A stretch of DNA of 64,000 bases from Capsicum annuum (taxonomy: Eukaryota; Streptophyta; Magnoliopsida; Solanales; Solanaceae): contig NC_061111.1 of NCBI RefSeq assembly GCF_002878395.1, forward strand, positions 25,683,353 through 25,747,352, given 5' to 3'. A program made the translations under genes and the position numbers. Below the pieces are notes generated by a model that saw only the letters and a list, made by a program, of their open reading frames with translations, had not been told where the DNA came from and searched no databases. This document shows, one piece after another, positions 10,072-20,880 of the stretch. Numbering within the stretch: the first letter of the stretch is position 1; each line of letters begins with the position of its first letter.

Positions 10072-12590
10072 CTCCCTTGGGAACATTCATCCTCGAATGA
10101 GACTGATTTAGCTGAGAGTACTAAAGAAACTGAGATCATATACTGAACATGCATAATTGAAAGCATGATTATATGACTGAGTCTGAAATAAGATACGTGA
10201 ATCGAATATGATTAACTAAACTAATTCCTCGAATACATACAATGACATGAGAACGGTCATAAAGTTGAGATAGAAATGATAGGGTCCACTTATGAGTACC
10301 TATTACTTCATGTTGGATCTTATTTCATGAAGAAAATTTGAGAGATTTAGTATATGAAAACTCGGGGTAATACAACATCTTCCCCTTGGGATAGTTCGTC
10401 CCCTGAATAATACTGACTTAGCTGAAATACTAAGGAAAGACTGAGATAATGCACGAGGCACTTATGAACTGAATCATGACTAAATGTTTGAATCTGAATC
10501 ATAATGCATGAACTGAACTGAATTCACACTTTACATGGATGGGAAAAACTATCTCTTGGAATGGTAATATTCGCGAAAATTCTGATAGTAAGACTAGATC
10601 GAAAGATGGAAAAACCATAGGAACTTATCTGTCTGACTGCTAAACTGAGTTGCTGGCTACTAAGAACATTCACATGGACACTGATAACTCTATCTACTGA
10701 AGTCTGAGCTGAATTGAATCCTCTCACTATGTTCAAGCCTACTTGAATCTACAAAGTGCACCTATAACACTGTAATACTAGTCGGAATCATGAATTCATT
10801 ACACCCTGCATTTTCATAACTTTTCATCTCATAAATAATTCTTACTACTTCTTCAACAACTATATTCAACCTCTTACTAGCCATTCACTAACGCGCAATG
10901 CATCTATCCACTTATACATCAACACGACATTCAAGCCTACATTCATAACTACATATGAACTTCTAGGAAAATAACCCATTAAAGCATCTTTTCCGTACTC
11001 TCTTGTACTTCTATCATTAACAACTCCATGCATTATTCTTAAGAAAATCTCACAAAAATTTCAACTAGCCATGACATATATCAAAATTTGGCCTTAATTT
11101 TACTCCACATTTATAACTTTAGATCAAACAAGCAAAAAACAATCTTTCCCCAACATGAAGTATTTACTCTCTCCCATGTAAACAACTGTTCATCACCACA
11201 ACTATTTCATAAGGAGAGGTCACTGAAAGGTTAGAGTGTGAGGACCTAAAGTATGAAAAAATACTATGCATAACTTGGGCGCTTAACTAAGGCTTGAGAA
11301 ATAGAGTATCCATGACCTGGATTCATAACAGAGATTAAAAAAATTGAGGATATTCATGACATAATCTAAATTATTCTGATCATTAAGAGAGTAGCATGAG
11401 TACTGGAACTAAACATACTGTAAAACATGAGTACATGAGTCATGAGCTGCATGACCTGAGTTTGGAGTTCATGATTTCATGGAACAAGATTTGTACTGCT
11501 GAGTGAACTATAACTCCATATACTAGGAACTGGAAGCACATATGATTCTATGAAAGTGCATAGAAATAGTTATGATTATGGAGCTGACATGCAAGGTATG
11601 CGTATATATTGTGAGGATTGAAGTACAAAATTTTTACTGAGATAAGAATGGGTCAGGCATCTCCCTACCCTACTGATGTCCTACAACATACTAGCATCAC
11701 TACTAGAATCTGAGAGCCTGACTTGGTTACTTATTCTATCTCCCCCCTTAGCTATAAGCCTTCACTCTAAGTCTGCGGGACCCTTTTGATAAACTCTAAA
11801 TTGAACTGCAACCACTTTACTCTAAAGTTCAAAATATGACAATACTCATCAGTAATAAATTCTCCATGAAAGACTACACTTGAAAGTGCAAAACCAGCTG
11901 CAAGACTACACTTGAAAGTGTAAAACCAGCTGCTAATACTACCTTCTAAGATATAATACTTAGCTTTTTACAGCCTTAACAATCATCATACAATAACTTA
12001 AACACTGACTAACTTAGAATTTCTAGGAGTATCACCATACCATGAGCTCACACCATCTAGTGCTTCAACTCTACTTTCTATTAGCTCAATCTTCAAAGAT
12101 TCAAACTTAGATTCCAACACTTAACATGGATATCCCCAAACCTTTAATGAACCATACTAACTCCCTTCATAGCCTATTAATATTCCATCTTTAAACTTAT
12201 ATATTTATCTAAACCATAAGTATTGTTATTTCACCAACTTACCCAACATCAACAATATATAATTTTGAATCAACAAACTTAAATTCTTCCATACACTGTT
12301 TCAAGCCTACTGATTCACCTTTCATACAATTGGCCATATGGATGCAAAATCGGCTAAATTCAGATAACACTATCCCCACTTTACTGCTGCTAACTTCTGC
12401 GATCATGCTTCTAACTCTAGTCATATGATATCATCAAATTTTGAGAAGAGATCTGAAAGCACATCCTTTAGATATCATCTTTCTTGCTCTAAGATATTAC
12501 ATAATTTGACCCCTAAGAATTGAGGTACTACCCCTCTATTCAATGACTGGTTCATTGGGAAACTGAAACTGAATGAATCTGTTTTTGCTA
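10071..12590 (-). other. Non-coding internal region of the gypsy element with a duplicated purine tract
   Basis: No pol-like coding sequence found. Two related segments (about 10060-10260 and 10365-10560) each carry, on the minus strand, a CCAAGGG(A/G)-rich purine tract followed by a similar block, so the region next to the 3' LTR has been duplicated. A near-perfect 33-bp tandem duplication (GACTACACTTGAAAGTG...) lies at 11871-11935. Repeated CTGA-rich low-complexity sequence is typical of LTR-proximal filler. Confidence 0.6.
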
Positions 12591-12591
12591 T

Positions 12592-12895
12592 CAATTGAGG
12601 CATAACATGACTGGAGCCAATCCATGCCAAGAATGACACCGAAATCAGTCATATCTAGTTCTACAAGATCTACTGAAGTAATGTTTTAAGATACTATAAT
12701 CGAGCAGTTTCTGTATACCCGTTTGGCTATAATAGACTTACCCATTGGAGTAGACATTAAGAAAGGCTTTGTTAAGGTTTTGGGACAGACACCAAAACTG
12801 ACAGCTATATAGGGGGTTACAAAATAAAGTGAAGCTCTGGCGTCTAATAAAACATACACACGAAGATGAAAGACCTGTAACGTACCTGTAATCAC
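12592..12895 (-). pseudogene. Retropepsin domain of the gypsy element
   Basis: Minus-strand reading from 12895 gives ITGTLQVFHLRVYVLLDARA, then SLYFVTPYIAVSFGV, aligning by eye to the protease of Del/Tekay-type gypsy elements. The catalytic Asp-(Ser/Thr/Pro)-Gly is changed to D-A-R, so it is unlikely to be active. After a break the family block ELDMTDFGVILGMDWL is readable at about 12600-12665, minus strand. Confidence 0.7.
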
Positions 12896-12989
12896 ATCAG
12901 GAGAGCTTTCCTGATCTTGACGAGACTGTAGTACATATAATCTGTTCTAGCGCTGGCCACTGGCGGGACTAAAAGTGGTGTCCTACTGA

Positions 12990-13598
12990 GTCGGGAAACC
13001 TACTAGAGTTGATGACTGATTGAAGTAGCCCTGTTAGTGCAAATCCTTTTCTCTCTGAGAAACTACTGGACATTCTCTGACCTTCTAGACTGGCTTGCCA
13101 CACACAAAACACACAACACTACCAGTCTTACATACACCCTGATGATTTCTACCATATTTTTTGTCAAGTGGATTAGTATGACCAATGTTCATGCTACCCT
13201 GGGGCCTAGAGCCTAGGCTCTGTCCCAATTGTCATTCCTGAACTTGAGCACTGGCGTACTAGCTGAAGTTGGAGCCGGGGCAGAAAAATTTTGATGGAAC
13301 TGAGAATAGTTACTACCCTCTGATCTTGGCTGGGAAAAGTTAAAGTTACTTATTCTTGCCCTCTTATTCTCTCTCTTTTTCTCCCTATGCTTCTCCTCCT
13401 TACTCTGTAGAGCCTGAATCGTAAGCCTAGATAGGCGAAGACCTATTGATTATTCTGAACAATTATTGAATGAGATAAGGTAGTGAAATTATCTTTAAAT
13501 TCAGCGTGAGAGACATGTTCATTTAGGGGATCTTTCTGAACAAGCGAATGTACGGGCTGCTTCTCATTTCTTCTTTCGTTGTTTCTTTTGGGAGGCAT
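12990..13598 (-). pseudogene. Truncated gag of the gypsy element (N-terminus and zinc knuckle, core missing)
   Basis: The start ATG is at 13598 (minus), reading MPPKRNNERRNEKQPV, the basic start usual for these gag proteins. The frame stays open to about 13445 (NNQ, then TAG). Only short basic sequence follows before a Ser/Pro-rich stretch and a degraded zinc knuckle (C-F-V-C-G-K-P near 13100). The central capsid-like gag domain, normally several hundred residues, is missing, so this is a deletion derivative. Translation would also stop early. Confidence 0.65.
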
Positions 13599-13800
13599 TG
13601 TCTATAAACAAAAATAAGGATGAGTTAGAAAGAGTGTTTTAAATAGAGCTTATGCTCATTCGCATAACATAAATACTAAAAGAAGGGAACCTTTTTCTAA
13701 AATATCTTATAGCCTCTTATTCATAAGGGTGGCGTGCTTCACACCCATGCACAAGACTCGACTCAATGTGGATTTTAGACTCCCTAGGACACTGTAAAAC

Positions 13801-13819
13801 CTTAGGCTGATACTAAGTT
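13801..13819 (-). other. Primer-binding site of the minus-strand gypsy element
   Basis: Directly inside the 5' LTR. On the minus strand it reads AACTTAGTATCAGCC, a decayed form of the TTGGTATCAGAGCC sequence complementary to the initiator Met-tRNA 3' end. This fixes the orientation of the element. Confidence 0.65.
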
Positions 13820-15471
13820 TGTCATGACCCGAGGCTACCCCTAAGTCGCGACAATGGTGCTTACGGTCACAAGTGACCCCAAGATAACCCATGAGCTGGT
13901 ACCTTCTATGAGCCCTGAATAATATATTGATAATGAACATATGAGGAAACAACTGAATAAGGCCATAAGGTTTAAATACTGAATATACGATTTAAATCAT
14001 AAGTTTGAACATCTGATGACATACTGAAAAGAATGACTAAACAATCGATAAACTGGCTAACTGTCTGAATGACTGAAATATCTTAAAACCTCTAAAGTAA
14101 CTAAAAAGTTAATGGGACAGGCCCCAACTAACTCCAAACTAAACTAACTAAAAAAATGCTAAAATACTGAAATAACATAACAGGTCCTTAACATATGAGG
14201 ACTCACCACAACTTTTGTTGCTGATAAGCTAAACTGTCTCAACGCGGTCAGAAAGCTGAGCATCCGAACCTATGATAAAAGACATCATAGCGCAAAGAAA
14301 AGTATGCAATTAGTACATTAAATGTACTGGTATATGAGATAAGGTTGGGATAAAATGCATAGGTTTATGTGTAAGAAATAATGACTGACTGAATAATATG
14401 GGATAACTGATGCATAAATACGTAAAAGCTATAAAATTTGAGAATGTATGACCAAGTATATAACATGATACTGAAATAGTTTGTAAACTAAAATACTGAA
14501 ATCAGGTAACCGAATAACTGATGAACTATATGCTATGGTCAAGCAAACCTGAACTGAATTTTGTATTGAATACTGAACTAAGACTATGAGAGGTATTATC
14601 TAACCGATATGCCCCAATCTGAGCTAAGTGGGGTCCAACCTGTAAACCTAGTTGAAAGGGTATCAGTACTATACCACGGGTACTAACAATTGATGTGTGG
14701 ATCTACTGAGTTACCCTCATCTAGTAGGTGATCTAATGAGATATATGTTACCCTCAACTGACAGGTAAACACTTTATCAACCCTTAACTGGTAGGTTGAT
14801 ATCTCTAACCTACGTATGCTACGTAGTTCTAGAATCAAAGAACTGTGACTAAAGGTCACACCCTCTATTGGTAGGTCATCCCCTATCCCTGGGTTTACTC
14901 TGTGCTAAATCATACTCCCAACTGAATGACACTGATTACTGGACTGAACTAAGCTTAACTGAGCAAATAACTGATCATGATACTAACTGAATGAGAAACT
15001 CATGGTTTATCTTAAATCATTCTGAAGATACTGAAATTATGTAAACAACTAAGTATCAGGTGTTCATAACCCTCCATCACTGAATGAAAATAATAATAAG
15101 GACATATGAAGCTTTAAAATCCTTAATAAAGGATCATTGCTCAAAACCCAACATTTAGACATTTCATCAAACACACGGGACTCATGAATTTAAGTATGGA
15201 AATGGGTAAAGCATGTGGTTGAAAACATAGTTACAATACTAAAACCATGAATTAGGGATTTATCATGAGGATTTCAATACTCAAATCATATAAGGGCTTA
15301 TTCCATTGAAAAATACTTGTAACATAACTTGTAATTAAAATCAATAACAACTTCATGGAGACAATTCATCATAAACACGAAAAAACTCATAATTTGATAT
15401 CAAAAGGAAATTCTTGAACTCTATTGGTGAAAAGGGACCATAGATGAACATCACACATACCTTAAACCTTA
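13820..15471 (-). repeat. Truncated 5' LTR of the non-autonomous gypsy element
   Basis: Co-linear with 7830-9475. Homology stops abruptly after ACATACCTTAAACCTTAA at 15471; about 600 bp present at the inner end of the other LTR (9476-10071) is missing. The next base belongs to the interior of a different element's LTR, so this is a deletion or recombination breakpoint. Confidence 0.75.
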
Positions 15472-15828
15472 ATGGTTCGAGGACCAAGTTTCTAGTTTTG
15501 GTGCTGTTATTTTATGATCCCTTTGGTCTGTTGAGTCAGTTGGGGGTTTGTCCCAATGGCTCATTGATTTTGCTGTATAGAGGCTATGTTAGATTAGTGT
15601 ATTGTTGGATTGGTTTGTGTATATACATTCCATATATGTACAATCTAATGATATTCCGTGCCATGTGCGATGTGATATGATATGTACTTATATATATATC
15701 CTTAGCGTAGCGTGTATGTTGTTGTGTTGGAACCTAAGGGTAGTGTTTTGGCTTAAAGGGTTAGCTTGAGGCTACGTGTAGCCTTGGGCACCATGTGGCA
15801 TCTCGAGATGATATTTTGGGGCGTTACA
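15471..15828 (+). repeat. 5' LTR remnant of the Tekay-type element
   Basis: Begins ATGGTTCGAGGACCAAG, which is interior LTR sequence (equivalent to 22888 onward in the 3' LTR), and ends GGGGCGTTACA. The upstream ~2 kb of LTR, including U3 and any promoter, is gone. Confidence 0.85.
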
Positions 15829-15831
15829 AAC

Positions 15832-15847
15832 TTGGTATCAGAGCCTA
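15832..15847 (+). other. Primer-binding site, initiator Met-tRNA type
   Basis: TTGGTATCAGAGCC follows the LTR end by a few bases (ACAAACTTGGTATCAGAGCC). This is the common plant LTR-retrotransposon PBS, complementary to the 3' end of initiator tRNA-Met, and it is intact. Confidence 0.85.
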
Positions 15848-15931
15848 AGGTTGTGAAGAGTCCTAGGGAGTCTGACAAGCCGCGTTACGTAGAGTCTTGA
15901 GCATCAGTGTGTAGCGCACCACACCTATGAT

Positions 15932-16023
15932 CAAGAGGCTGCAGGGCATTCTAGGAAAAGTCATTTCTTTATTTCTACAAGAGGCTGCAGGGCATTCTAG
16001 GAAAAGTCATTTCTTTATTTCTA
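15932..16023 (+). repeat. Exact 46-bp tandem duplication in the gypsy leader
   Basis: Two consecutive copies of a 46-bp unit starting CAAGAGGCTGCAGGGCATTC (15932-15977 and 15978-16023). The copies look identical, suggesting a recent slippage or local duplication relative to the decay of the rest of the element. Confidence 0.9.
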
Positions 16024-16074
16024 CAAGAGTCTATCATCCTTCTGCTGTTAATTCGTGTGTTCTTATGACAGAAA

Positions 16075-17110
16075 ATGCCTCCACGCCGAGCTTGCGAAAA
16101 CAACAACCAACCTTAACCCATTGATCCGTTACATGAGAAGGTATCCCATGCCGAATTTCGACAACTTTTCAGACGCTAGCCCAGGCAGTTACCACCAATA
16201 CTCAGGACAATGCTCTACCTCTGCAGGAAAATAATTCGGCAGCAGCACAAATTCGTGACTTTATGCGGATGAATCCGCCAGAGTTTCATAGGTCGAGAGC
16301 AGGTGAGGACCCGCAGATTTATGTTGATGAAATGAAGAAAATTACACATATTATGCACGTGACCAAGGAAGAAAGTGTGGAGCTTTCTTCTTATCGGTTG
16401 AAGGATATTACTTATGACTGAGTGCAGATGTGGAATAAGGGTAGAGAGGAAGATACCGCTCCGGTGACTTGGCAATTGTTCCAAGATGTTTTCTTGGATA
16501 GATTCTTTCCTCTTGAGTTACGAGAAGCTAAGATAGAGGAGTTTATGAATTTGAGACAAGGCTCTATGTCGGTTAAGGAGTATTGTCTTAAATTTAATCA
16601 GCTATCGAAGTATGCTTCTAATATGATGACTGACTCAAGGACTAGTATGAGCAAGTTTCTAACTGGGGTATCGAGTTATGTGGTGAAAGAATGTAGATCT
16701 GCTATGATCAACAGAGAGATTGATCTTCCTAGGTTAATGATTTATACCCAACAGATTGAGTTAGACAAGATAAAGGAAAGAGGAAGAGTAAGAGGGATTA
16801 AGAGAGTCAGATCGAAGCAATAGTGGTTTGGTCAGACTAGATTCTCCAGAGGGAGTTGCCCTCAGTTTCAGAGACGTCCATTTATACCCGCGCCTTCCTC
16901 AGCTAATGCTCCTGTATATCAGGGTAGGCAAGAGCTCGGGAATAGGTCGGTACCTTCCAGGTCTCAAGATAGTGTAAACAACGACCTCATTCTCCTTCGT
17001 GTGCTAAGTGTGGTAAAGACCATTTTAGGGAGTGTTATATGGGGCAGCGGGGCTATTTTGGTTATGGAAAGTTGGGCCACATACTTAGAGACTGCCCATA
17101 TGCTAGACAA
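16075..17110 (+). pseudogene. gag of the Tekay-type element
   Basis: Structural protein forming the virus-like particle. The start MPPRRACENNNQP at 16075 meets a TAA at codon 14. The main gag domain is readable from about 16265 (MNPPEFHRSR...) through DVFLDRFFPLELREAKIEEF to 16823, interrupted by a TGA at 16419-16421 where relatives have Trp (YD-W-VQMW) and a TAG after RVRSKQ. A zinc knuckle follows near 16995-17095 (CAKCGKDHFRECY, then a second knuckle whose first Cys position reads Gly: GYGKLGHILRDC). Not translatable as one protein. Confidence 0.8.
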
Positions 17111-17284
17111 TAGAGTCGTGATGCCCATCCCCAGAGTCAGGCTACCAGTGCCCCGCCTCCCGAAGCCCGTCCAGTTCCTCCTCAGGGTGCTTCATCTAGT
17201 ACTGCTGGCGGTCAACGCCAGAACCATTTCTATGCTATACCACCTCATCAGGAGCAGGAGGACTCTCCTGATGTTGTCACTGGT

Positions 17285-17605
17285 ATGCTTCATGTTTTCT
17301 ATTTTGATGTCTATGTGTTGATGGACCCCGGTTCAAGTTTTTCTTATGTGACTCCTCTGGTTGCTGTAAATTTTGAAATGGATCCTGAACTAATTTCTGA
17401 GCCTATTTTGGTGTCTACTTCAGTAGGAGAGTCTGTCATTGCTATGCGGGTGTATAAGAAATGTCCCATTACTGTATTTCATCGGGTTATGTATGCTGAT
17501 TTGATTGAGCTAGATATGGTTGACTTTGATATCATTCTGGGTATGGATAGACTTCACTCATGCTATGTGTCTATTGATTGTTGTGCCCGTGTGATCAAGT
17601 TTTAG
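17285..17605 (+). pseudogene. Retropepsin (aspartic protease) of the Tekay-type element
   Basis: About 106 aa open. The active site reads VLMDPGSSFSYVTPLVAVNF; the Asp of DPGSS is the catalytic residue, preserved here in the D-P-G form usual for this clade. The flap/hydrophobic block ELDMVDFDIILGMDRLHS follows, where relatives have DWL; Trp is replaced by Arg. It would act as a dimer on Gag-Pol. The frame closes with a TAG before RT. Confidence 0.8.
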
Positions 17606-17644
17606 TTTCTTGATGAACCTATCCTCGAATGGTCCGGGAGTTTT

Positions 17645-18772
17645 GTGATTCCTAAGGGTCATTTCATATCCTATCTCAAAGCTAGGAAGTTGATTTCCAA
17701 GGATTGCATCCACCATTTGGTTCGGGTTAAAGACGCTAAGTCTGAAACCCCGACCATTCAGTCAATTAATGTTGTTAATGAGTTTCTTGATATCTTTATG
17801 GAAGATCTCCCTGGAGTACCTCTTGATAGAGAGATAGAGTTCGGGATTGACTTTCTTTCCGATACTCAGCCTATTTCCATTCCTCCATATCGCATGGCTC
17901 CCGTGGAAATTAAAGAGTTGAAAGAGCAATTGAAAAATCTTTTAGACAAAAGCTTTATCAGACCTAGTGTGTCCCCGTGGGGTGCACCTATCCTATTTGT
18001 ATGTAAGAAAGATGGTTCTTTGCGGATGTGTATTGATTATCGGCAGCTTAATAGGGTTACTATCAAGAATAAATATCCGCTTTCTCGAATTGATGATTTA
18101 TTTGATCAATTGCAAGGTGCGAGCTACTTTTCAAAGATAGACCTCAGATCCGGTTATCACCAACTTAAGGTTAGGGAATGTGATATCCCCAAGATAGCTT
18201 TCCGAACCCGTTATAGTCATTTTGAATTTCTAGTGATGTCTTTCGGGTTAACTAATGCTCCAGCGGCTTTCATAGATCTTATGAACCGTGTATTCCAGCC
18301 ATATCTGGATTTATTTGTAATAGTGTTCCTTAATGATATTCTTATTTACTCCCAAAGTAAGGGTGATCATGCGGATCATCTCCGAATCGTGTTGGAAACT
18401 CTTCGAACTCATAAGCTGTTTGCTAAGTTCAGTAAGTGTGAGTTTTGGCTGAACTCTGTAGCCTTCTTGGGTCATGTTGTTTCTTTCAAAGGTATTAGAG
18501 TTAATCCTCAAAAGATAGAGGCTATAAAGAGTTGGCCTAGACCTATTTCTCCTTCTGATATCCAAAGTTTCTTGGGTCTAGCTGGTTATTATCGTCATTT
18601 TGTTGAAGGGTTTTCATCTATTGCATCTCCTATGACCCATTTAACCCAAAAGAAAGTGAAGTTCCTGTTGTTCGAATCTTGCGGGAAGAGTTTTCAAGAG
18701 TTGAAGAATCAACTCAGTTCAGCCCCTGTGTTGACTTTGCCTGATGGTGTTGATGGTTTTATGGTGTATTGA
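17645..18772 (+). pseudogene. Reverse transcriptase domain of the Tekay-type element (catalytic Asp lost)
   Basis: 375 codons open. Motifs in order: [56 protein letters not shown], then [10 protein letters not shown] where the clade has (I/V)DDILIYS. The first Asp of the YxDD-type box is Asn (AAT at 18332-18334), a G-to-A change that should abolish polymerisation. [15 protein letters not shown] and [16 protein letters not shown] follow as expected. The reading stops at TGA 18770-18772, just before RNase H. Confidence 0.85.
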
Positions 18773-19339
18773 GATGCTTCCAGAGTAGGTTTGGGTTGAG
18801 TATTGATGAAAAATGGCAAGGTTATAGCTTATGCTTTGAGGCAGCTAAAGCCTCACGAGAAGAATTATCCTACACATGACCTTGAATTAGCTGCCGTGGT
18901 TTTTGCTTTGAAAATCTGAAGACATTATTTGTATGGTGTCCATGTTGACGTCTTCACGGACCATAAGAGCTTGCAGTATGTATTCACCCAAATGGAGTTG
19001 AATCTTAGGTAGAGACGATGGTTAGAACTGTTGAAAGATTATGATATGAGCGTGCTATATCATCCGGGCAAGGCCAATGTAGTAGTAGATACCCTTAGTC
19101 GGAAGTCCATGGGTAGCGTAGTACATGTGGAGATTGGTAAGAAGGATTTGGCCCGTGAGGTACATCATTTGGGTAGATTGGGGGTTAGGTTGTTTGGTGA
19201 TGCTGAGGGTAGTATAGGAGTGCAAAGCGGTTCCGAATCCTCTTTAGTTTCGGAAGTGAAGGAGAAGAAAGACAGGGATCCTACCTTGGTCAGGTTAAAA
19301 GAGTTAGTTAAAGACCAAAAGGTGGAGGTTTTCTCCTAA
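18773..19339 (+). pseudogene. RNase H domain and linker of the Tekay-type element
   Basis: Continuing the RT frame: DAS (catalytic Asp context), then [20 protein letters not shown], a TGA at the Trp of [20 protein letters not shown] with the second acidic site, and a TAG before RRWLELLKDYD. The stretch 19031-19339 is open and holds YHPGKANVVVDTLSRK, the end of RNase H. At least four stops interrupt the domain. Confidence 0.8.
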
Positions 19340-20707
19340 GAGAGAGATGGCGTTTTGAGACTCCGAGAAAGATTATGTGTTCCTGATGTTGATAACGTGA
19401 AGCAGGGGATTATGGTGGAAGCGCATGGTACACGATACTCCATCCATCATGGTGCTACCAAGATGTACCATGATTTGTGGGAAATCTATTAGTGGAACGG
19501 TATGAAGAGAAACATAGCAGAATTTGTGGCGAAGTGTTCCATGTGTCAACAGGTTAAAATAGAGCATCAAAGGCCTAGTGGTGTGATGCAAGAGTTTAGC
19601 ATTCCTACTTAGAAGTGGGAAGAAGTGAATATGGACTTCATAGTTGGTTTACCTCCTTCTCGTCGCCATCGTGATTCGATTTGGGTTGTCGTAGATCGGC
19701 TGATGAAATCAGCTTATTTCTCGCCTGTGCATTCATCGTATACAACTGAAGATTATGCTAGAATATATATTCGGGACCTCATCAGACTTTATGGAATCCC
19801 TTTGGCTATTATTTCTGATAGAGGTACTCAGTTTACCTCTCAGTTTTGGAAATCTTTCCAGAAGGGTCTCGGTACCCAAATTCGTTTAAGTTCTGCTTTC
19901 CATCCGCAAACAGCTGGTCAGGCCGAGCGGACCATTCAGACTTTAGAAGATATGTTGAGGGCTTGTCTGCTTGATTTTAAAGGTAGTTGGGATGAGCACT
20001 TAGCACTAATCGAGTTTGCTTACAATAACAGTTTTCATGCTACTATTAGAATGGCCCCGTTTGAAGCTTTGTATGGTAGAAGGTGTAGATCACCCATTGG
20101 TTAGTTTGAAGTTGGTGAGGTTGCTGCGACTAGACCGGATACGGTGTTCGAGGCCATGGAGAAGGTTAAGTTAATTCGGGAAAGGTTGAAAACCATCCAA
20201 AGTCGTTAAAAATCATACGCAGATGTAAGGAGTAAAGACCTTGAATTTGATGTTGGTGATTTAGTGTACTTGAAAGTTTCACCCATGAAAGGGGTGAAGA
20301 GATTTGGGAAGAAAGAGAAACTAAGTCCCCGTTACATTGGTCCCTATAAGATTGTGGATCGCATTGGGAAGGTAGAGTATAAGGTTGAATTGCCCGCGGA
20401 GTTATCTGACGTCCATACGATTTTCCATGTTTCTATGCTTAAGAAGTCTATTGGTGATTCTGTTGTGATTGATCCTTCCGAAAGCTCAGGTATTCAAGAT
20501 AGTCTTTCATATGAAGAGATTCCGGTTGAGGTTTTTGACTTTCAAGTTTGTAGGCTAAGAAACAAGGAAGTTCCTTTGGTTAAAGTGCTTTGGCAAAATC
20601 AATCCGTGGAGAGTGCTACTTGGGATGCCGAAGCGGATATGCGCACCAAATATCCCCACCTCTTTCCTATGAATCCTGAGCATGTCAAAGGTATCGTTCT
20701 CTTTTGA
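19340..20707 (+). pseudogene. Integrase with C-terminal chromodomain-like tail, Tekay-type element
   Basis: The HHCC zinc-binding part is readable at 19420-19560 (H-x-H then CSMCQQVK) with a TAG at a Trp position. The catalytic core begins MDFIVGLPPSRRHRDSIWVV (first Asp), then ISDRGTQFTSQFW (second Asp) and TAGQAERTIQTLEDML (Glu), so D-D-E is preserved in 19625-20104. TAG after RRCRSPIG and TAA after IQSR break it before the GPY-like segment (KLSPRYIGPYKIVDRIG). The last open stretch, 20264-20707, ends in the chromodomain-like block VKVLWQNQSVESATWDAEAD. This tail is thought to guide integration to heterochromatin in chromoviruses. Confidence 0.85.
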
Positions 20708-20868
20708 TTTAATCCTTATTGCTATGTTTATCTTGGCTTGTGTGTTTTCTACGATATCCAAAAAAATCTAGAATGGAGTATATGCTTGGGCAAGATGATT
20801 TTTCTCTATATACTTATTTTCATAGTATTCTTGACCTACCTATCAACATTCGAGGATGAATTTTTCCA

Positions 20869-20880
20869 AGGGGGAGATGA
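20869..20880 (+). other. Polypurine tract of the Tekay-type element
   Basis: AAGGGGGAGATGA directly abuts the 3' LTR start TGTGATGCCCCG at 20881. The upstream CATTCGAGGATGAAT block is typical of the pre-PPT region of this clade. Confidence 0.75.

Larger units (their letters stand above)
7830..15471 (-). mobile_element. Non-autonomous Ty3/gypsy element, minus strand, right LTR truncated
   Basis: Two related long LTRs flank an internal region: 7830-10071 (3' LTR) and 13820-15471 (5' LTR, truncated). Both start TGTCA(C/T)GACCCGAGG on the plus strand. Read on the minus strand, the element has an LTR ending in ...GACA, a PBS-like segment (AACTTAGTATCAGCC, degraded initiator-Met type), a short gag-like ORF, a zinc knuckle, a retropepsin, a long non-coding stretch, and a purine-rich tract beside the 3' LTR. 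No reverse transcriptase, RNase H or integrase is present. By eye the two LTRs differ at roughly one base in eight or nine over their first 150 bp, mostly transitions, so the insertion is old. Confidence 0.8.

Noticed and set aside
15444..15680. ORF in the 5' LTR remnant, repeated at 22842-23126.
   Set aside because: The two ORFs are similar only because they lie in homologous LTR segments; no gene is known in this part of the LTR.
17645..18772. A working reverse transcriptase.
   Set aside because: The catalytic box has Asn for the first Asp and the flanking frames carry many stops, so it is annotated as a pseudogene.
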